Counted from the first letter of the stretch, positions 1 through 12,900 are shown. The stretch: DNA of 19,189 nucleotides from Acanthaster planci (GCF_001949145.1 NW_019091622.1:278983-298171); one strand, 5' to 3'. A program made the numbers and translations. Notes: a model not told the origin generated them from the sequence alone.

Positions 1-792
1 TATTGCACTGATTAATTGACCTTGGAAATCCTATGTCACTGTGAGGTTTATTAAGGTTTCCCTGTATTTCCTTGCTCTGATACCAGTGTTGATCTGTCTT
101 TCCTAAGTGGTGGTAAATTTCCACCAAACCAACTGCTCGCAGGCCGCCGTTTGTTAGATGATATTCCCCCTTGTGTCAGGGTGGCCACTTATCTTCGCGC
201 AAGGTTAATAAATACACAATGTATTTGTGGGGTCAGGCCAGGTCAATTCCATTTCCGATCAGGCCAGTCTACTGGGTTGTCTCGCCACAATACCATGTTG
301 ATTTGTGTACAGAAAATGGCTGGAATTTTTTCATACTTTGCTGCAGTAGGTTTGGCTGTTTATTGTTCTGTAAGTTTATGGTAGTAAACTAGCGAGCAAC
401 CGTTTCTCAGGAATATTTTCGATGAGTAAATTTTTTAGGTTCAATATTCAAGTACAAAAGGATGTAAACTAAACAGTGTCTTTCCAGATTTACAGGGCAC
501 AAAAAATGCTCTCTCATTCTGTAAAAGCTTGGAAAATTTGGAATGTTTACAAAACAGTTCACCTTTTAGGTATGTTTTATGCCAAAAAGATTTCAAACAG
601 ATTTCATGCATTGAAGACGAGTTTTTTAAAGATGCACAAGTGTGAGTAAAGTTCATGGCGTGTTTCCTTTGAATGTTTGAAAATGAAGAATATAACATTC
701 GAAAGTTGGAGTTGGATATGTCAGGCCCATGGGAAGGAATGAAACAAGGCACTGTTTGCACATTCATGCTAACCCCTGATTTTTCTCATCAG
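1..792 (+). other. upstream intron (3' part)
   Basis: The stretch ends in the acceptor at 780-792 and holds no exon I can support. Short open frames at 151-392 and 441-767 have no recognisable motif and no matching splice sites. The preceding exon of the gene must lie further upstream. Confidence 0.6.
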
Positions 793-981
793 CTGCCCCT
801 CCCGGAAGTGTCAGGGGCAAATGCTCCCACGGTGGCTTGCACGATGCCTCAAGGACCAAGATCGCAACCGGAGGTATTAACAAGGAGTCCTCGGACAGGC
901 AGCGATCTCCCCACTTCCACCTCCACGAGCAGGCCGCACTGATGGCCATCCAAGCCACAGAGGATTTCTTTTATCATCCAG
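793..981 (+). CDS. VWA7: exon 1 in window: KCSHGG / GGINKE linker before the vWA domain
   Basis: The acceptor is TTTTTCTCATCAG, and the exon begins with the last two bases of a split codon, so at least one exon lies upstream. It encodes APPGSVRGKCSHGG, then TGGINKESSD and SPHFHLHEQAA, a segment characteristic of VWA7-type proteins just before the vWA domain and absent from hemicentins. The donor is CCAG|GTTAGT with one base carried over. No preceding exon (one would expect the Cys-containing segment before KCSHGG) was found in 1-792. Confidence 0.88.
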
Positions 982-3900
982 GTTAGTGTGGAATTGTAAG
1001 CACTATGGACGTGGGTCAAAGCATGGTATTGGGGCTGTCGACCTGTGTATGAGTTTGACCATAGATCAAGTATTTTGTATAGGATTGCTTCACGTTGGGG
1101 CTGTACCAACCGTTGTGGGATATTGTCTCAACAAAATTGGTGTTATAATTTGAAAAACTGTTTTGGGGATTAGAAAGATATGGGGGTTGATGCAGGGTAG
1201 TACCCTAGCCTTGCCTAGCTAGATGCTATCAGGATTTTTGAATATCTCTCTGAACAGCAACTATGTGTATATTGACACTGGGGGAATTTGTGAACAATAC
1301 GGGCGATTCACAATAGTGCGCCCCCAAGAGTCTGCAACGCATTGGCCAATCACAACGCACCAAATGTGTCGACCCTTTCTGAACGTGCACTGGGTCGACA
1401 GATTTCGCGCATTGTGATTGGCCAACGCGTTGCAGACTCTTGGTGGCGCACTATTGCGAATCGCCCCTATTACTGTCACCTGACTGAACCAAGCTTGGCC
1501 TCAGTATTTGCATTTAAATCATCAAAGGAACCATCCATCCTTGAGCACAATAGAGTCAGTAATACGAAGAGCACAGTTGGAATGTTATTCACCTCTGTGG
1601 TGGCTCAGATAAATTTTGGTAAAGGAAAAACATCAGTGTAAGAGGCACGCCTATGGTCCCCTCTCTGCAACCTTTGAATTTTTTTTAACTTGCATCAGTA
1701 TACGCCATGGAAGCGATCCCCAACCCCCAGCTATAGTTGCTCTAAACTACACGGGAATGTGATGGGCACTAACTAATAAAGTGGTAAAACTTTCTTCAAC
1801 TAGCCACTGGTCTTTACCAACATATCGGTGAGCAGAAGTTCCGTCAGCTCCTGGACTTGGACAAAGGGACATCGCTGACCTTTGTCATTGACGTGTCGGG
1901 AAGTATGTCAGACGAAATCAATTCTGTGAAAGAAGAGACCATCCGTCTTGTCAGATTGCACAGTGAGACCTGTCTAGCTGCTTCCAAGTATGTCGTCGCA
2001 CCCTTCAGTGACCCAGGTGGGTAGTTTTTGCACCTAGTAATTGTTGGGCCAGATTCACATAATTATGTGCCCTTGGTATACTCCTCTTTACACTGGTATC
2101 CTCCATCGGCACCGCTGTTTCCACTTGAGTAATTTGGGTTGTCGTAGAAAACTGCTTCCATTGTCGAGTTAAACCTCCACAGACAACTGCTGTAAACTTG
2201 GGAAGTAAGGGCACATATGATTTTGTGAATGGATTAAAATGTTGCTCAAAGACCTCTACCGGATTGCACACTACATGAACATCACATAGAATGTGTCTTG
2301 GCATCAAGGTTTATGTTTGCACCAGGTGTCATGTTTTTCCTGCAAACTGTAAAATATTATTGCATTATATTTTGATGTTTGCTTTTAATTTTAATTGCGG
2401 ACGTTGCTTGTCCATTTACTAGTGGAGGTAAGGCAAATTTGCTTCGTTATCTTCAGGCAAAATTGAATTTTTGATTCTGATTGGTCAATCAGCTGCAGAA
2501 AATGATGCCAAGATGATCTAAATACGCCCAAACGCACTCAACAACCCTGCAGCAAGAGTTTCCAAATCGTATCTGGCAGAAAATAAAAAAACAGAAACCT
2601 TTTCAAAGAATTTCAAGTCCAGCACACTGAACCACCTACTGAGGCAATTTTATGTTGATTCAAGGTCAACTGAAGGGTGCATTCTGCCAAGCAGGAACTC
2701 TTGAGTGATTAAGACATTGTCTAAATCAATGTCGGAAGGCATTACCAGTGCCCTTCACGAAAAATTCGACATCAAAGACAATGAACTCATGATGCAAATG
2801 AGTCTGCTGAAGCTGTGCTACATCCCTGTCAGTGTTTTGTGATGTGCGCATGTTGGGTTTAATTTATTTCGTTTCGTGTACAGTGCACAAAGGCCCCCAT
2901 AATATCTTAATACTGTGCATCAAGTTTGCTTGAGGATAAGTTCATTATCACACTCGTGCTTGCGTGACACTTCCGATACGTATGGTTTATTGTAAATAAT
3001 AAAACAAACTGTTCAGCTTGTGATATTGGACCGCAGAGGATGACATCCCCGTACTTGGCTGTTTCGAGAAGTTACATGAAGTCAGTTTTTCTAATTAAAA
3101 TTGCATATGATTTAATACCTGATGGCTTCACAATGTTTGAGTGATATGCACAACTTCCGTGATGCCAAGTGTATATGTTGTTACCACAGTACTGTCATGA
3201 AAATAAAAGTCGTGGAAAACTATCATATGGGGGAAAAAAAGAAGTGAAAAAGGAAGTAAATACAAAATAGCTAGGGGCTGAGCTGACCGCCTGAAAGCAC
3301 AAAAACAAGTTCCTTTTAGAGCTTTTACACACACTTGTGTTACCGACACGTGTTTTTCAAGGCAGGATACAGCTGTTATCAGAGCACCACAGAATATTTG
3401 GAGTGATGTTTTTACCTTATGATGGAAGGTAAGGTGATGAAGTACACTTCCTTCCAGGTTTGTTATTTTTCAAATGATCAGAGTTGCTTTAAGTTTTAAG
3501 TTTGTGCTAAGATTGAATAAATCTGTGACATTTGTTCATGCGGCGATAGGGTATGGACCAGCTCTGGTGACTACAAATGCTCAGAGATGCATTGAGTACC
3601 TTAGTAGTTTGACCGCTGGTAGTGGAGGTGACTGCCCAGAATTAGCTAACAGCGGCTTGGAACTCGGTGTCCAAAATAGGTGAGAAACTAATGGCATAGT
3701 GTTTGTTACACATTGATACGGAATGGTGAATGCGTGTGGTGAGAATAATTTCACTGTGTGACATACAAGTGTTGCCTTTCCATTCCACTATAAGGTAGAA
3801 CCAAGTAGAATGGAACATTCTATCTGTCACCTTGCGAAATTATTCCTTCCGGTACATTTTATTCCTTACATTATTTTGTTTTGTGTATCATTTGAATAAC

Positions 3901-6900
3901 TCCGTAAAGAAATTTTTCGCCTGAATAAACCCCGACATCAACTGTCAATTCAGAGGTTTCGTTTAAATGTGGTAAAGAACTTCATTTAGGAGTATAGATC
4001 CCACACAAGTTCCACAATTTTGTATGGCAATTGCACTGCCTTGCATAATTGGGACGAAAGTTAGTGACATAACTGCATGATTGATCCACCAATCAAATTG
4101 GTGGATTCATTCAGGCATATTGCGCACAAATTGATCAAATTAATTCTGCGAGTTCCTTGCGCAGTACTTCCTCAGTAGTGACTAAGACTAGAGCGTGTAG
4201 AGAGGCTGTCTGTGCCTGCATGGCTCTTTGAATGCCAGCAAGCACCTAAGCTACTATAATTGAACATGGCGTACGCAGTGCAGGCATTGTTGGCCCAGTA
4301 ATGAGTCTGCCTACGGAAAAATCTGCTGTCCTGATCTACTACTCCGATCCCAATGCAACCTCGGAACACATCAAAATGAACCTGACTCAGTCGGATTTGC
4401 ATTCAATTCAGTTCAGTTCACTCCAAATACTTTTATTTCCTCCTCATGAGAAAATATAACCATCAGTCCTACCAATGTATGAGTCAGTATAGCCACTAGA
4501 GGTGGCAAAACCTTGAAAGCAGAGCTTGTGTCAGGAATGCCATTACAAGAAACAAAGAAGACAATACCAAAGAAGCAACAAAGTACAAACAGGTTAACCA
4601 TTTACTTGTGTACAAAATGAGAGTCAAAAATAATGATGAATAATACTGTATGCAATGTCTAATTAGATCATGTTGATCATCTTGCCCATATGAACTTACA
4701 GAATGCAGCTTTGTGTTTGACATTTTTAAAACGCATGACCTTGTCTGCCATCTTGAGCACGTGATCAGATCGCCAGGTTTGGAGCAGTTTTGAAGCTCCA
4801 CACCCGGCTGATCACATGCTCAAAGCCAGTGGCTCTGAAAACCAGTTACAGGCTATAGAATGCCCAGACAATACTGGGAAGGCACGGTGTCTGAAACTGA
4901 ATGCCTGGAAGACCAAGGTATCATGCACATTGGTGGGGCAGAGGATACTGTGAGCCTTGGAGGCACAGTGTAGAACAAGTCATGGTGTCGCAGTTCAAGT
5001 ACCCAGGGCCCCTGTAAAATGCCGAACGGCAACTGCTCTACTGACATCGAGGGTAGGCCAGCAATGGCCAAAAATGTGTCTTGGAGCCGTTTCCCATCTG
5101 AAAAGACAGAGTTGTGAGCAAACAAGTCAAACCACATTGTACGTGCCGCATGTCACCATCTGGGCCTGTCCTGACCTACAGCATGGAAGCAAGGATCATC
5201 GTAAGGGGGCAGGGACATGAGGCTTTGATGCCATGTAAATCTAGGTGCACTGAAGGTTGTTGGCGAAAAAGTAGAACCAACGACAACTAGTATTCTCCAA
5301 GAGCTCCACACTGAGCAAACCTTGATCACCACAATGACGAACACATGTGGAGTTTCTTCTGTCATACCCACAAGTAACAATAACCTGCAATGTAATTTCA
5401 GGATAACCTAGAATGATGATGCGTATAGGCCAGCCCAGGCATTATGACAATGTGTGTGACTGGACAGGCTTGTCGCTTGGGGATGTAGTGAGAACAACCA
5501 CAGATAAGGCATCGTAATGGGATGTGGTTGAGAACGAAAGCTGATCTCCTTCAACAGAAGCCTTAAGAAGATAACTTGTATAATAATGCACATCTGATAA
5601 ATCTCAATTAAACATGGTTTGGCTAGAGTGCCTTCTTCGTGCAGTGATTCTTAACTTATGTGAACATCTGCTGCCTCTAACTCGGCCATCAATTTAGCAC
5701 ATTTAATGGCTTGATAAAGATCCATCTGTCTATCATAAGGTTCATAACTTAGTAACTGCGTATACCTCTGTAGGCGCTTTTTTCATTCAAAGTGTTTACT
5801 TTAATGACACCATAATTATGCTCACATAAAAACTGAACTACCTGGCATATTGTGGGTAATCAATCTGAAGTCTCTTCCGTTAAGACAGGGTTGGCCTTTC
5901 CACACTTTATCAAACTCCTGGAAGACGTACAAGTTGGCCACCTGTGTTGTCAGCGTGGCTTCTTGTTGACTCGAGATGACCAAGACCATATTTTTTTTCT
6001 CTTTGTCCATGCAGTATCAACGGAGCCAATGTATACCTGTTCACAGATGCCTCAGATAAAGATGGGGAGAAGCTGCCAGACGTGCTAGCATTGATTGAGG
6101 AGAAACAGGTCCGCGTCAATTACCTTTTAACTGGCACTTGCTCATCCAGACGACGTAGACGAGGTAAAGTTACGGGACCATGGACTCAAGCATCCGCTTT
6201 TTCAATTGGGGGGCCTGGCCCCCTGCCATTTTTTGCAGGTCCTATAATTGGGTGGGGCTCGATGGATCAAGCTATTAATGGATTTATCTGATGGTCTAAC
6301 AACTGGCCCCCTACTTTGAAAATTGTTCCGCTGCCAGTAACCATCTCTTAAATCTTGGTCAATCATGGCCGGAGATACCCCTAGACGTGAAAAGCCATTA
6401 TGTGATTATAATGTGCAGTTGTGTGCGTTATTGGAACCGAGTTTGTATGTATGGTTTGTACATAACAATCTACCAGTTGGTACGACTGAATATTTAGATA
6501 TTCGATCGAATCGAAGGTCGAATATTGGAATAGTGAATTATTTGAATTGACTCAGCCCCTGCTGTCACACACTGGCTCTTCTGCTAGAGGATTTTGTACA
6601 TCTTCATGTGATACCTACACATGAATTATCTTGTGCATCATTATCAGTGTTACCGTCACAGTATGTACGTATATCAAACACATTCTTTGTTTTTTCCCAT
6701 TAAATTAGTTGGTGCAGTAGCATACTGACTACTTCTTAATATTACTAAATACGGGCGTTTCACAATAGAGCGCCTCTAAGAGTTTGCAACCTGTTGACCA
6801 ATCACAGTGCACGAAAGCTGTTGACCCATTGCATGTTTGGAAAGGGTTGACAGATTTTGTGCGTTGTGATTGGCCGTCGCGTTCTGTGCATTCCTGCAAA

Positions 6901-9900
6901 TTTTTTGGAGCTTGTCCCGATCCAGTCTGATGAAAAAGTGAAACTTTTACCCCTTACTATAACACAGAAAGGTAGCCTCACTGGCCAGAGTACGGGTCAA
7001 GTCTTTCCTTAATGATATACAAGTTTTCAAGTCCCATGCCTTTTCTCTTATCCACCAATGTTTCTGCAGCAATTGATCGGTCATCATTGCCGCCATCCTA
7101 CCAAATTATTGCCGAGGCATCAGGTGGGGAGATTTACCAGACTGATAACAGGGGCATCAGTGACTTAGTGCGAATCATCGAGGGCGACATCCGTGCCTCC
7201 CAGGTAAGGCTAAGAAAAGATGGAGGATGATGTTCGGTTATAAGGGGATCTCTAGCTATGGAATGCGACGAAATAATTCTAGATGAGGGCAGCATGATGT
7301 GACTGTGATCAGAGCTGTTTATAGAGAGAGTTGGGACATGAATGTCTCAGTTGTTGGAACCAAACTGGTGAATTATGCGACAGATAACACACAATAGCTG
7401 TATCTTGTGCTGAACACAGCAGCCATTTTGGTTCCAAAGTATGACATTGACACAAATCTATCTGTCAATAGCTCTTGGTAGAGCTCAGTTGTTAGAGCAC
7501 TGTTACGGTGTTCCAGAGGTCGCAGGTTCAAATCCCGCTCTAGTCAATTTCTTTGTTGATCTTTATAAATAGCTCCGATTGTGATAAAAAAAGTTTCATT
7601 ACTCACACTCCACAGTGTTAAATGTAAGTCTGTATAGAGGGATTTCACATTAGCTCCATCTGCGCATATCCGCATTGAAAGCGAGGCTCTCTGTGTTGAA
7701 CTTCGTCGAGCGCACCCGCGGAGTCGACACAGTACATGCAGTATCCGGTTTGTAAGTGTGGCGCCACTTCAGTTGAAACCACGCCCACTGCACAAGATAC
7801 ACGACCATCGCAGGTACGTTAGCTCACGGTAAATTGCCGTTATTTTTTCTTTTGATTTTACGTGTTGAGTCGTCCTGAAAGACTCTTCCATTAAAAGTTG
7901 AAGCCTGGAAAGTCTGAATTTAACATGCCTTTATGTATTTTGTGTCTTGACTCCTTACTTTCCATCGTCTGATCGTATTAAGAATTGAAGCTAACACATA
8001 CAGCCTCGTTTTCAAACACGGAAATGCGCAGATTGAAGCTAAAAGCATCGTATTGGGATCCCTTTATTCGGTATGTCAGTCGTCAATCAAAGCCCGGGAC
8101 ATAGTGGTTGCACTTTATCCAAGATATACGCAGGCAAGAAACACGTTTCTTCTTCCAACAGGTGACAATAACGCAGAGGTCCTCGTTGAATTTGAATGCT
8201 GTCAATATAAACATACCAGTCGATTCCACCATACAAGAGGTCCTGGTGTCGGTAGTTGGAATCTTGAGTGGTGACTCAGTGATCATTGAGCATCCCAGTG
8301 GTGAGCACAGTGAATAATATTCTAAATATAACTCATCTCAAATTTCTTTTTTGAACAGGTATCTCAGCTTAAAATTTAGTTTTTTGGGGGGCTTTCAAAA
8401 GTCTGCAAGAATTGTTCAACTTTTGGGTCATTTTATTTAGAACTGCCCCTGGTGTCTTCTTTGGCAATCTGAATTGAATTAAGCATAATGCATTATATGC
8501 TCTATTACAAACGGTCAGTTTTTAAGTTGCATGAAGAAACTGGGAAGGTGATTATTTCAGACCAGCCAACATGCCGTGTTCCTTCCTGAGGTCGGGCATT
8601 ACCACAAGATAGATTAAAAATTTAAGTGAACTGAAGGCTTATTTAAGTACCTTTTAATCTATTTTGTGGTAATGCTAGAGTACTGCTCGGTTGGCAGGTC
8701 TGCTGTTTGCCTTTAAAATGATTATAAAAAAGAACAAAGAATTTGATTTGGGCGGGATTGGAGCCCCTGCCTCCAGCTCTACCAAGGGAACTCTCAAGCT
8801 GTATTGTCACCTCCACTTGTCAGTATTTTGTTGGGTGCGTATTGTACGCAAGTCCGACGCCTCATAGGTCCGACGCCTCAAAAGTCCGAATTTTTGGACT
8901 TATGACGCATCAAAATAATGAGATGTAGGAATTATGGGCAATTTTTTTTTCAGCCTCATAGTTCTGATGCCTCATAAATCTGACATCGTACTGACCCTGT
9001 TAGGAAAACTAAATCAAGCAGACTACCTGCGCAGTCGTACACTGGTCCACTATTTGTTTAATCCAAAATACCACTTCGTGTAAGAATGATGTATGATACT
9101 TTGCTAAATATAAAAAGCATTTTCTCGACTGTTATACTTTTGAAATCTTAAAAATGGTTGTATGTGTCATAAATAGCATACCATACTTGACAGTCTTGTT
9201 CCTAGCACCGTCCTCATACGCTCGTAACGAGAGTCAAATCAAACGTCGGACTTTCGAAGTGTCAGATTTTTTGAGGCATTGGATCTATGCCATGGGCCAA
9301 AAAACCGTTGGAACTTTTGTCAGACTTATGGGACATCAGACCTATAATAGGTGTTGGACTTATGAGGCATCGGACCTATGAGGCATTGGACTTATAAGGT
9401 GTTGGAATTTTGAGGCATTGGACTTAGGAGCTGACCCCCATTTTTGTACACGGCCGCTGATAAGTTTTATGCTCAAAATCTCCATGATACTTACTTTTGT
9501 TTCGATTATATGATAGATGTCTTATAGACCACTCCCATTTCCCCTATAACAAAATTTGCAGAAATGTTGCCTTTTGATTGGTTTTCGATTTCACCTCCAA
9601 TTTGTTCAAAATTCTAGAATACACAGCTAACAGAACACTAGATAATCATACACTCGTACTGTTCACCAACAGCCAATCATAGCTTTAGCAGCCACTTGTC
9701 CAAAAAACATGCCTGTGATATCAAAAGGGCAGACCCTATAAACAGAGGCAGTAAATCAGTCATTGCATAGCTCTGCATTGACAGATATGACAATCAACTG
9801 CCAGTAATGTTGGGCATAGTTTGTTCGGCAATAGTACACCTGTTGCTAAGTGAAAGTGTCAGCAAACGGCCATTCTTGGAGCATGGCCAAAATATGATAA

Positions 9901-12900
9901 CGAAACCGGCCGGCATGCAGATGAGAATATGCAAAAACTTTTAACCAGTGAGATTTCTTGAACCCGCAGGTTAAAGATGTGCATGAGATTGAATTAGACA
10001 AGGCCAAAGCAGTTCAAAAGCTGCAGGCTAGAATCTAAATTTGATTTGAATCTGAGAGTCTCAGCTCAGCCGGATCTAATCTGATCTGATGGCCTTTGTG
10101 GCTTGATATACATCTGCTTTGAATCCATTAAAAAGTGCTGACTTGGATCCGAATCCCGGAAATCTGAACTCGGATAAAGAAGTTTCGTGAGTCACCAACT
10201 GCATGTAAAATTAACAACTGCTATGGCACTATTAAAACACTTCAACAAAGTTAATTAACTTTAAATAGCACCTTTTCTGGAAACGGGAATTTGTTCAATC
10301 AATTATTGTCCGCAAATGATGGATCTCATTCCATATTTATAGGCACAGAAGGTACTCCAGCTGAGTTGAGAGCAGCTGTATACACAAACTCGGCAGAACA
10401 GATCGTGTTCAGCATCAACGTCACGGAACCAGACACGAAGGGAGCATGGGTGGTGAAACTGCGTAACTTGAACCTGGCGACAGAGTACTACATCAAAGTG
10501 TCCGCCAACAGCGTGCTGGATTTCACATTTGACATCCTGGAGACAGACGAAACAGGGACTGCTTACCCCGTCGACGGGAAACCAGTCGCAGGTGAGTGCC
10601 AGATAGGAATTTTCTTTTCAAATAAATAACAAGTTGCGAGTTAAAAAATGGCTGGTACCCGTCTGAAATAAGATCAATCTTGCAATAAAACTTAGTGCTT
10701 TATTGCAGTGGGCCGGTGCTCCTGGTTTTCTTATTTTACCATAATATCACATTAATAAGGATGTGATGGGCAAGAACTTTGGAAACTTGTATAAACTGGA
10801 ATTTTGCCTCATTTTTTGCTTTCTTATTCGTAAACTTTGACCCAGTAGTTGGAAAAATTAGCTCCAAAACGGAGGCAGTGGATGAATTGACCAACTCACA
10901 CTGGTAAAAGTACACAAATTGAACAATGAAATTAAAGAATTTGACATGTCTCCAAGGAGCTGAGGTGCTACTCACCGTCCAAGTCTCAGCTCCGGAAACC
11001 GTGTCCTCCGTCAGCGAGATAAAACTGTACAATGCCAATGGAAATGAAATGCTGGTAACAGCGAGTGCTACGCCTGTGATGGGCAGGACAGAGGGGTTAT
11101 TCATAGCAAATATCTCCCTTCCAAATGAGGTTAGTTGTTGTTTTGAGCTTGTAAATCATAGTGGTTATAGTTTTCTCTGAGGTTTTTCTGGAGTCATTCA
11201 TTTTTTTGAGCAGTTGGACAAAACATTGATTGCGTCTTTCTAAACAAGAAAAAGTAATGAATAAAACATAAGGGGAAGTTTAAGTTGCCAGACAAAGATT
11301 ATACAGTGAGACTTGTTTTAAAAATAGACAAACACATAGCATATAGTTCAAGGGGCCTGCTAACTATTGAGGTCATATTAGCCTCAACAATGTATTCTAG
11401 AGCCGAGCACAACTAGTTGTTTCGCCATTGTAATGTAGATTGTTGGTAGAGTTTTTTATTTAGTGCGTGGTCCGGTTTCCAAATTACAGTGCAACTCAGC
11501 AGCAATTTTTATACGTTTGTACCTTTGGCTAGTGTCTTTTGACTGTTTGAAATTCTGTCAGCCGTTCTTTGTCAGCATCGTTGGGGAGGACACCCAGGGC
11601 ATGGAGTTCTTGCGGACACAGCCATCAGAGATCAAAGTTGTGGAATTCAAGCTGGAGGAAGTTTTGGGCTCCAACACCGTAGGTTGGTAACTTCTGGCGG
11701 TTGTGGTTAAGCATAGCACCTGCTAGCTTGGGAGGGTCCATACCGATGAAAATTAAACCACAAAAAGTGATCAAATCACTTGTTTGAGTATATTTTCTTC
11801 ATCTTAGAACTGTTGACTATTTGAATGAACCAAATAAATGGGAAAAGAAATGCAGCCAAACAAAAGGTTTAGATCCTTCCTCTAAAAAAAGTACGATTTT
11901 TTGAAAGACGGGGAATAATCTGTCATCACACTAAATGTTTTCCTCCAGGGCCATTCGCATTGGCATATTCGGAATATCTGTAACATATATGAGGACCGGG
12001 TGGCAGGGGGGGATGTAGATCCAAGTGGGTGTTGCCTCAGAACTCGGCGGTGACTATGTGACGGCACGCAGGTTCTAGTTGGATTTTTACGTGTATGAGC
12101 CCAGAAGAGGACGGTTGAGTCAATTAGCCTCTCTCTGGCTACATGTATTTATTCTAGTCTGGGCCTGAGGGCCACCTGTAAAGATATGGCAGGCAATGCC
12201 TTGCATGTCTAGCAACCGCATGGGCTGAGAGCTTTGAACAGGTAACATGTAGTATGTGCAATACAATCTGAGCAACGCTATGACTACAATAGAGCCTGAA
12301 AGTTGACCCCTGATGGCGCGCGTCCGAAACCCTGGATAGGAAAAATAATGTGCAACGATTTTAGAATTTGTAATATTTTTTCATTCAGTTATAATTACTT
12401 CTTAAAAAATCCAACTTGGAAAAGGGGCTTTGGAAAATATTTGCTAGTATATCAATTTATAGAAACTAAAAAATCACCTGACCTAAAAGAGAAATATCCT
12501 GCCAAAAATTGACCCATCACTTCCGAAAATCGATAATACATGAAAACAGTGCAATGCGCCAGTCTCGTGTGGTAGTCTGTGGGTAAAAGCCAAAATAAAA
12601 CAGATCAAAATATTATTAAATGTTAAAATGTTAGTCCTATAATTTACAAGTAGTAAACCTAAAGTAATATTCTACTTCAATTACGAAAGATTCTAATCTT
12701 TTATCTAACCTTTGCTGACAACAACTGCATGATGTCAACGGAATCTCATCTGGAACCCACTGACTGCAAGTAGGTAAATCTTTGCAACGTTGTACAATCT
12801 CGTTTTCATGTAAGCACGGGCAGTGAAAACAGATATGTATGAACATGGAGACATAAAGGAAGTGAAAGGTCTTTAAGAAAATTCATTTTGTACATATCTC

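Larger units (their letters stand above)
3680..6014 (+). other. intron between exons 3 and 4
   Basis: This 2.3 kb intron contains the hairpins at 4084 and 4755, the antisense LINE end at 4401-4600, and the LINE relic at 4855-5575. From 5822 to 6010 a minus-strand frame of 62 codons looks coding-like but is unidentified (see findings). The rest (3680-4080, 5580-5820) shows nothing recognisable. Confidence 0.6.
7204..8161 (+). other. intron between exons 5 and 6
   Basis: It holds the inverted repeat at 7354-7437 and the tRNA-like sequence. A stretch at about 7660-7815 is richer in GC and CpG than its surroundings; it contains no recognisable frame or splice sites and remains unexplained. Confidence 0.55.
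8301..10342 (+). other. intron between exons 6 and 7
   Basis: This 2 kb intron contains the hairpin MITE (8558-8702) and the foldback-like element (8850-9436). From 9440 to 10342 nothing further was recognised. Confidence 0.6.

Noticed and set aside
151-392. Two overlapping plus-strand frames as a possible upstream exon
   Set aside because: No resemblance to the expected VWA7 segment before KCSHGG, and no splice sites in suitable phase.
1223-1641. Overlapping open frames of 64-99 codons on both strands
   Set aside because: They lie inside or across the palindromic MITE and reflect its inverted symmetry; no protein motif.
4853-5137. Minus-strand 94-codon frame
   Set aside because: It is the complement of the sense-strand LINE reverse transcriptase relic.
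7474-7546. Functional tRNA gene
   Set aside because: The acceptor stem does not pair and the anticodon stem has two mismatches despite good A and B boxes.
12637-12846. Minus-strand 69-codon Cys-rich frame
   Set aside because: The cysteine spacing suggested a zinc-binding transposon protein, but no family pattern could be matched and there is no splice or promoter context.
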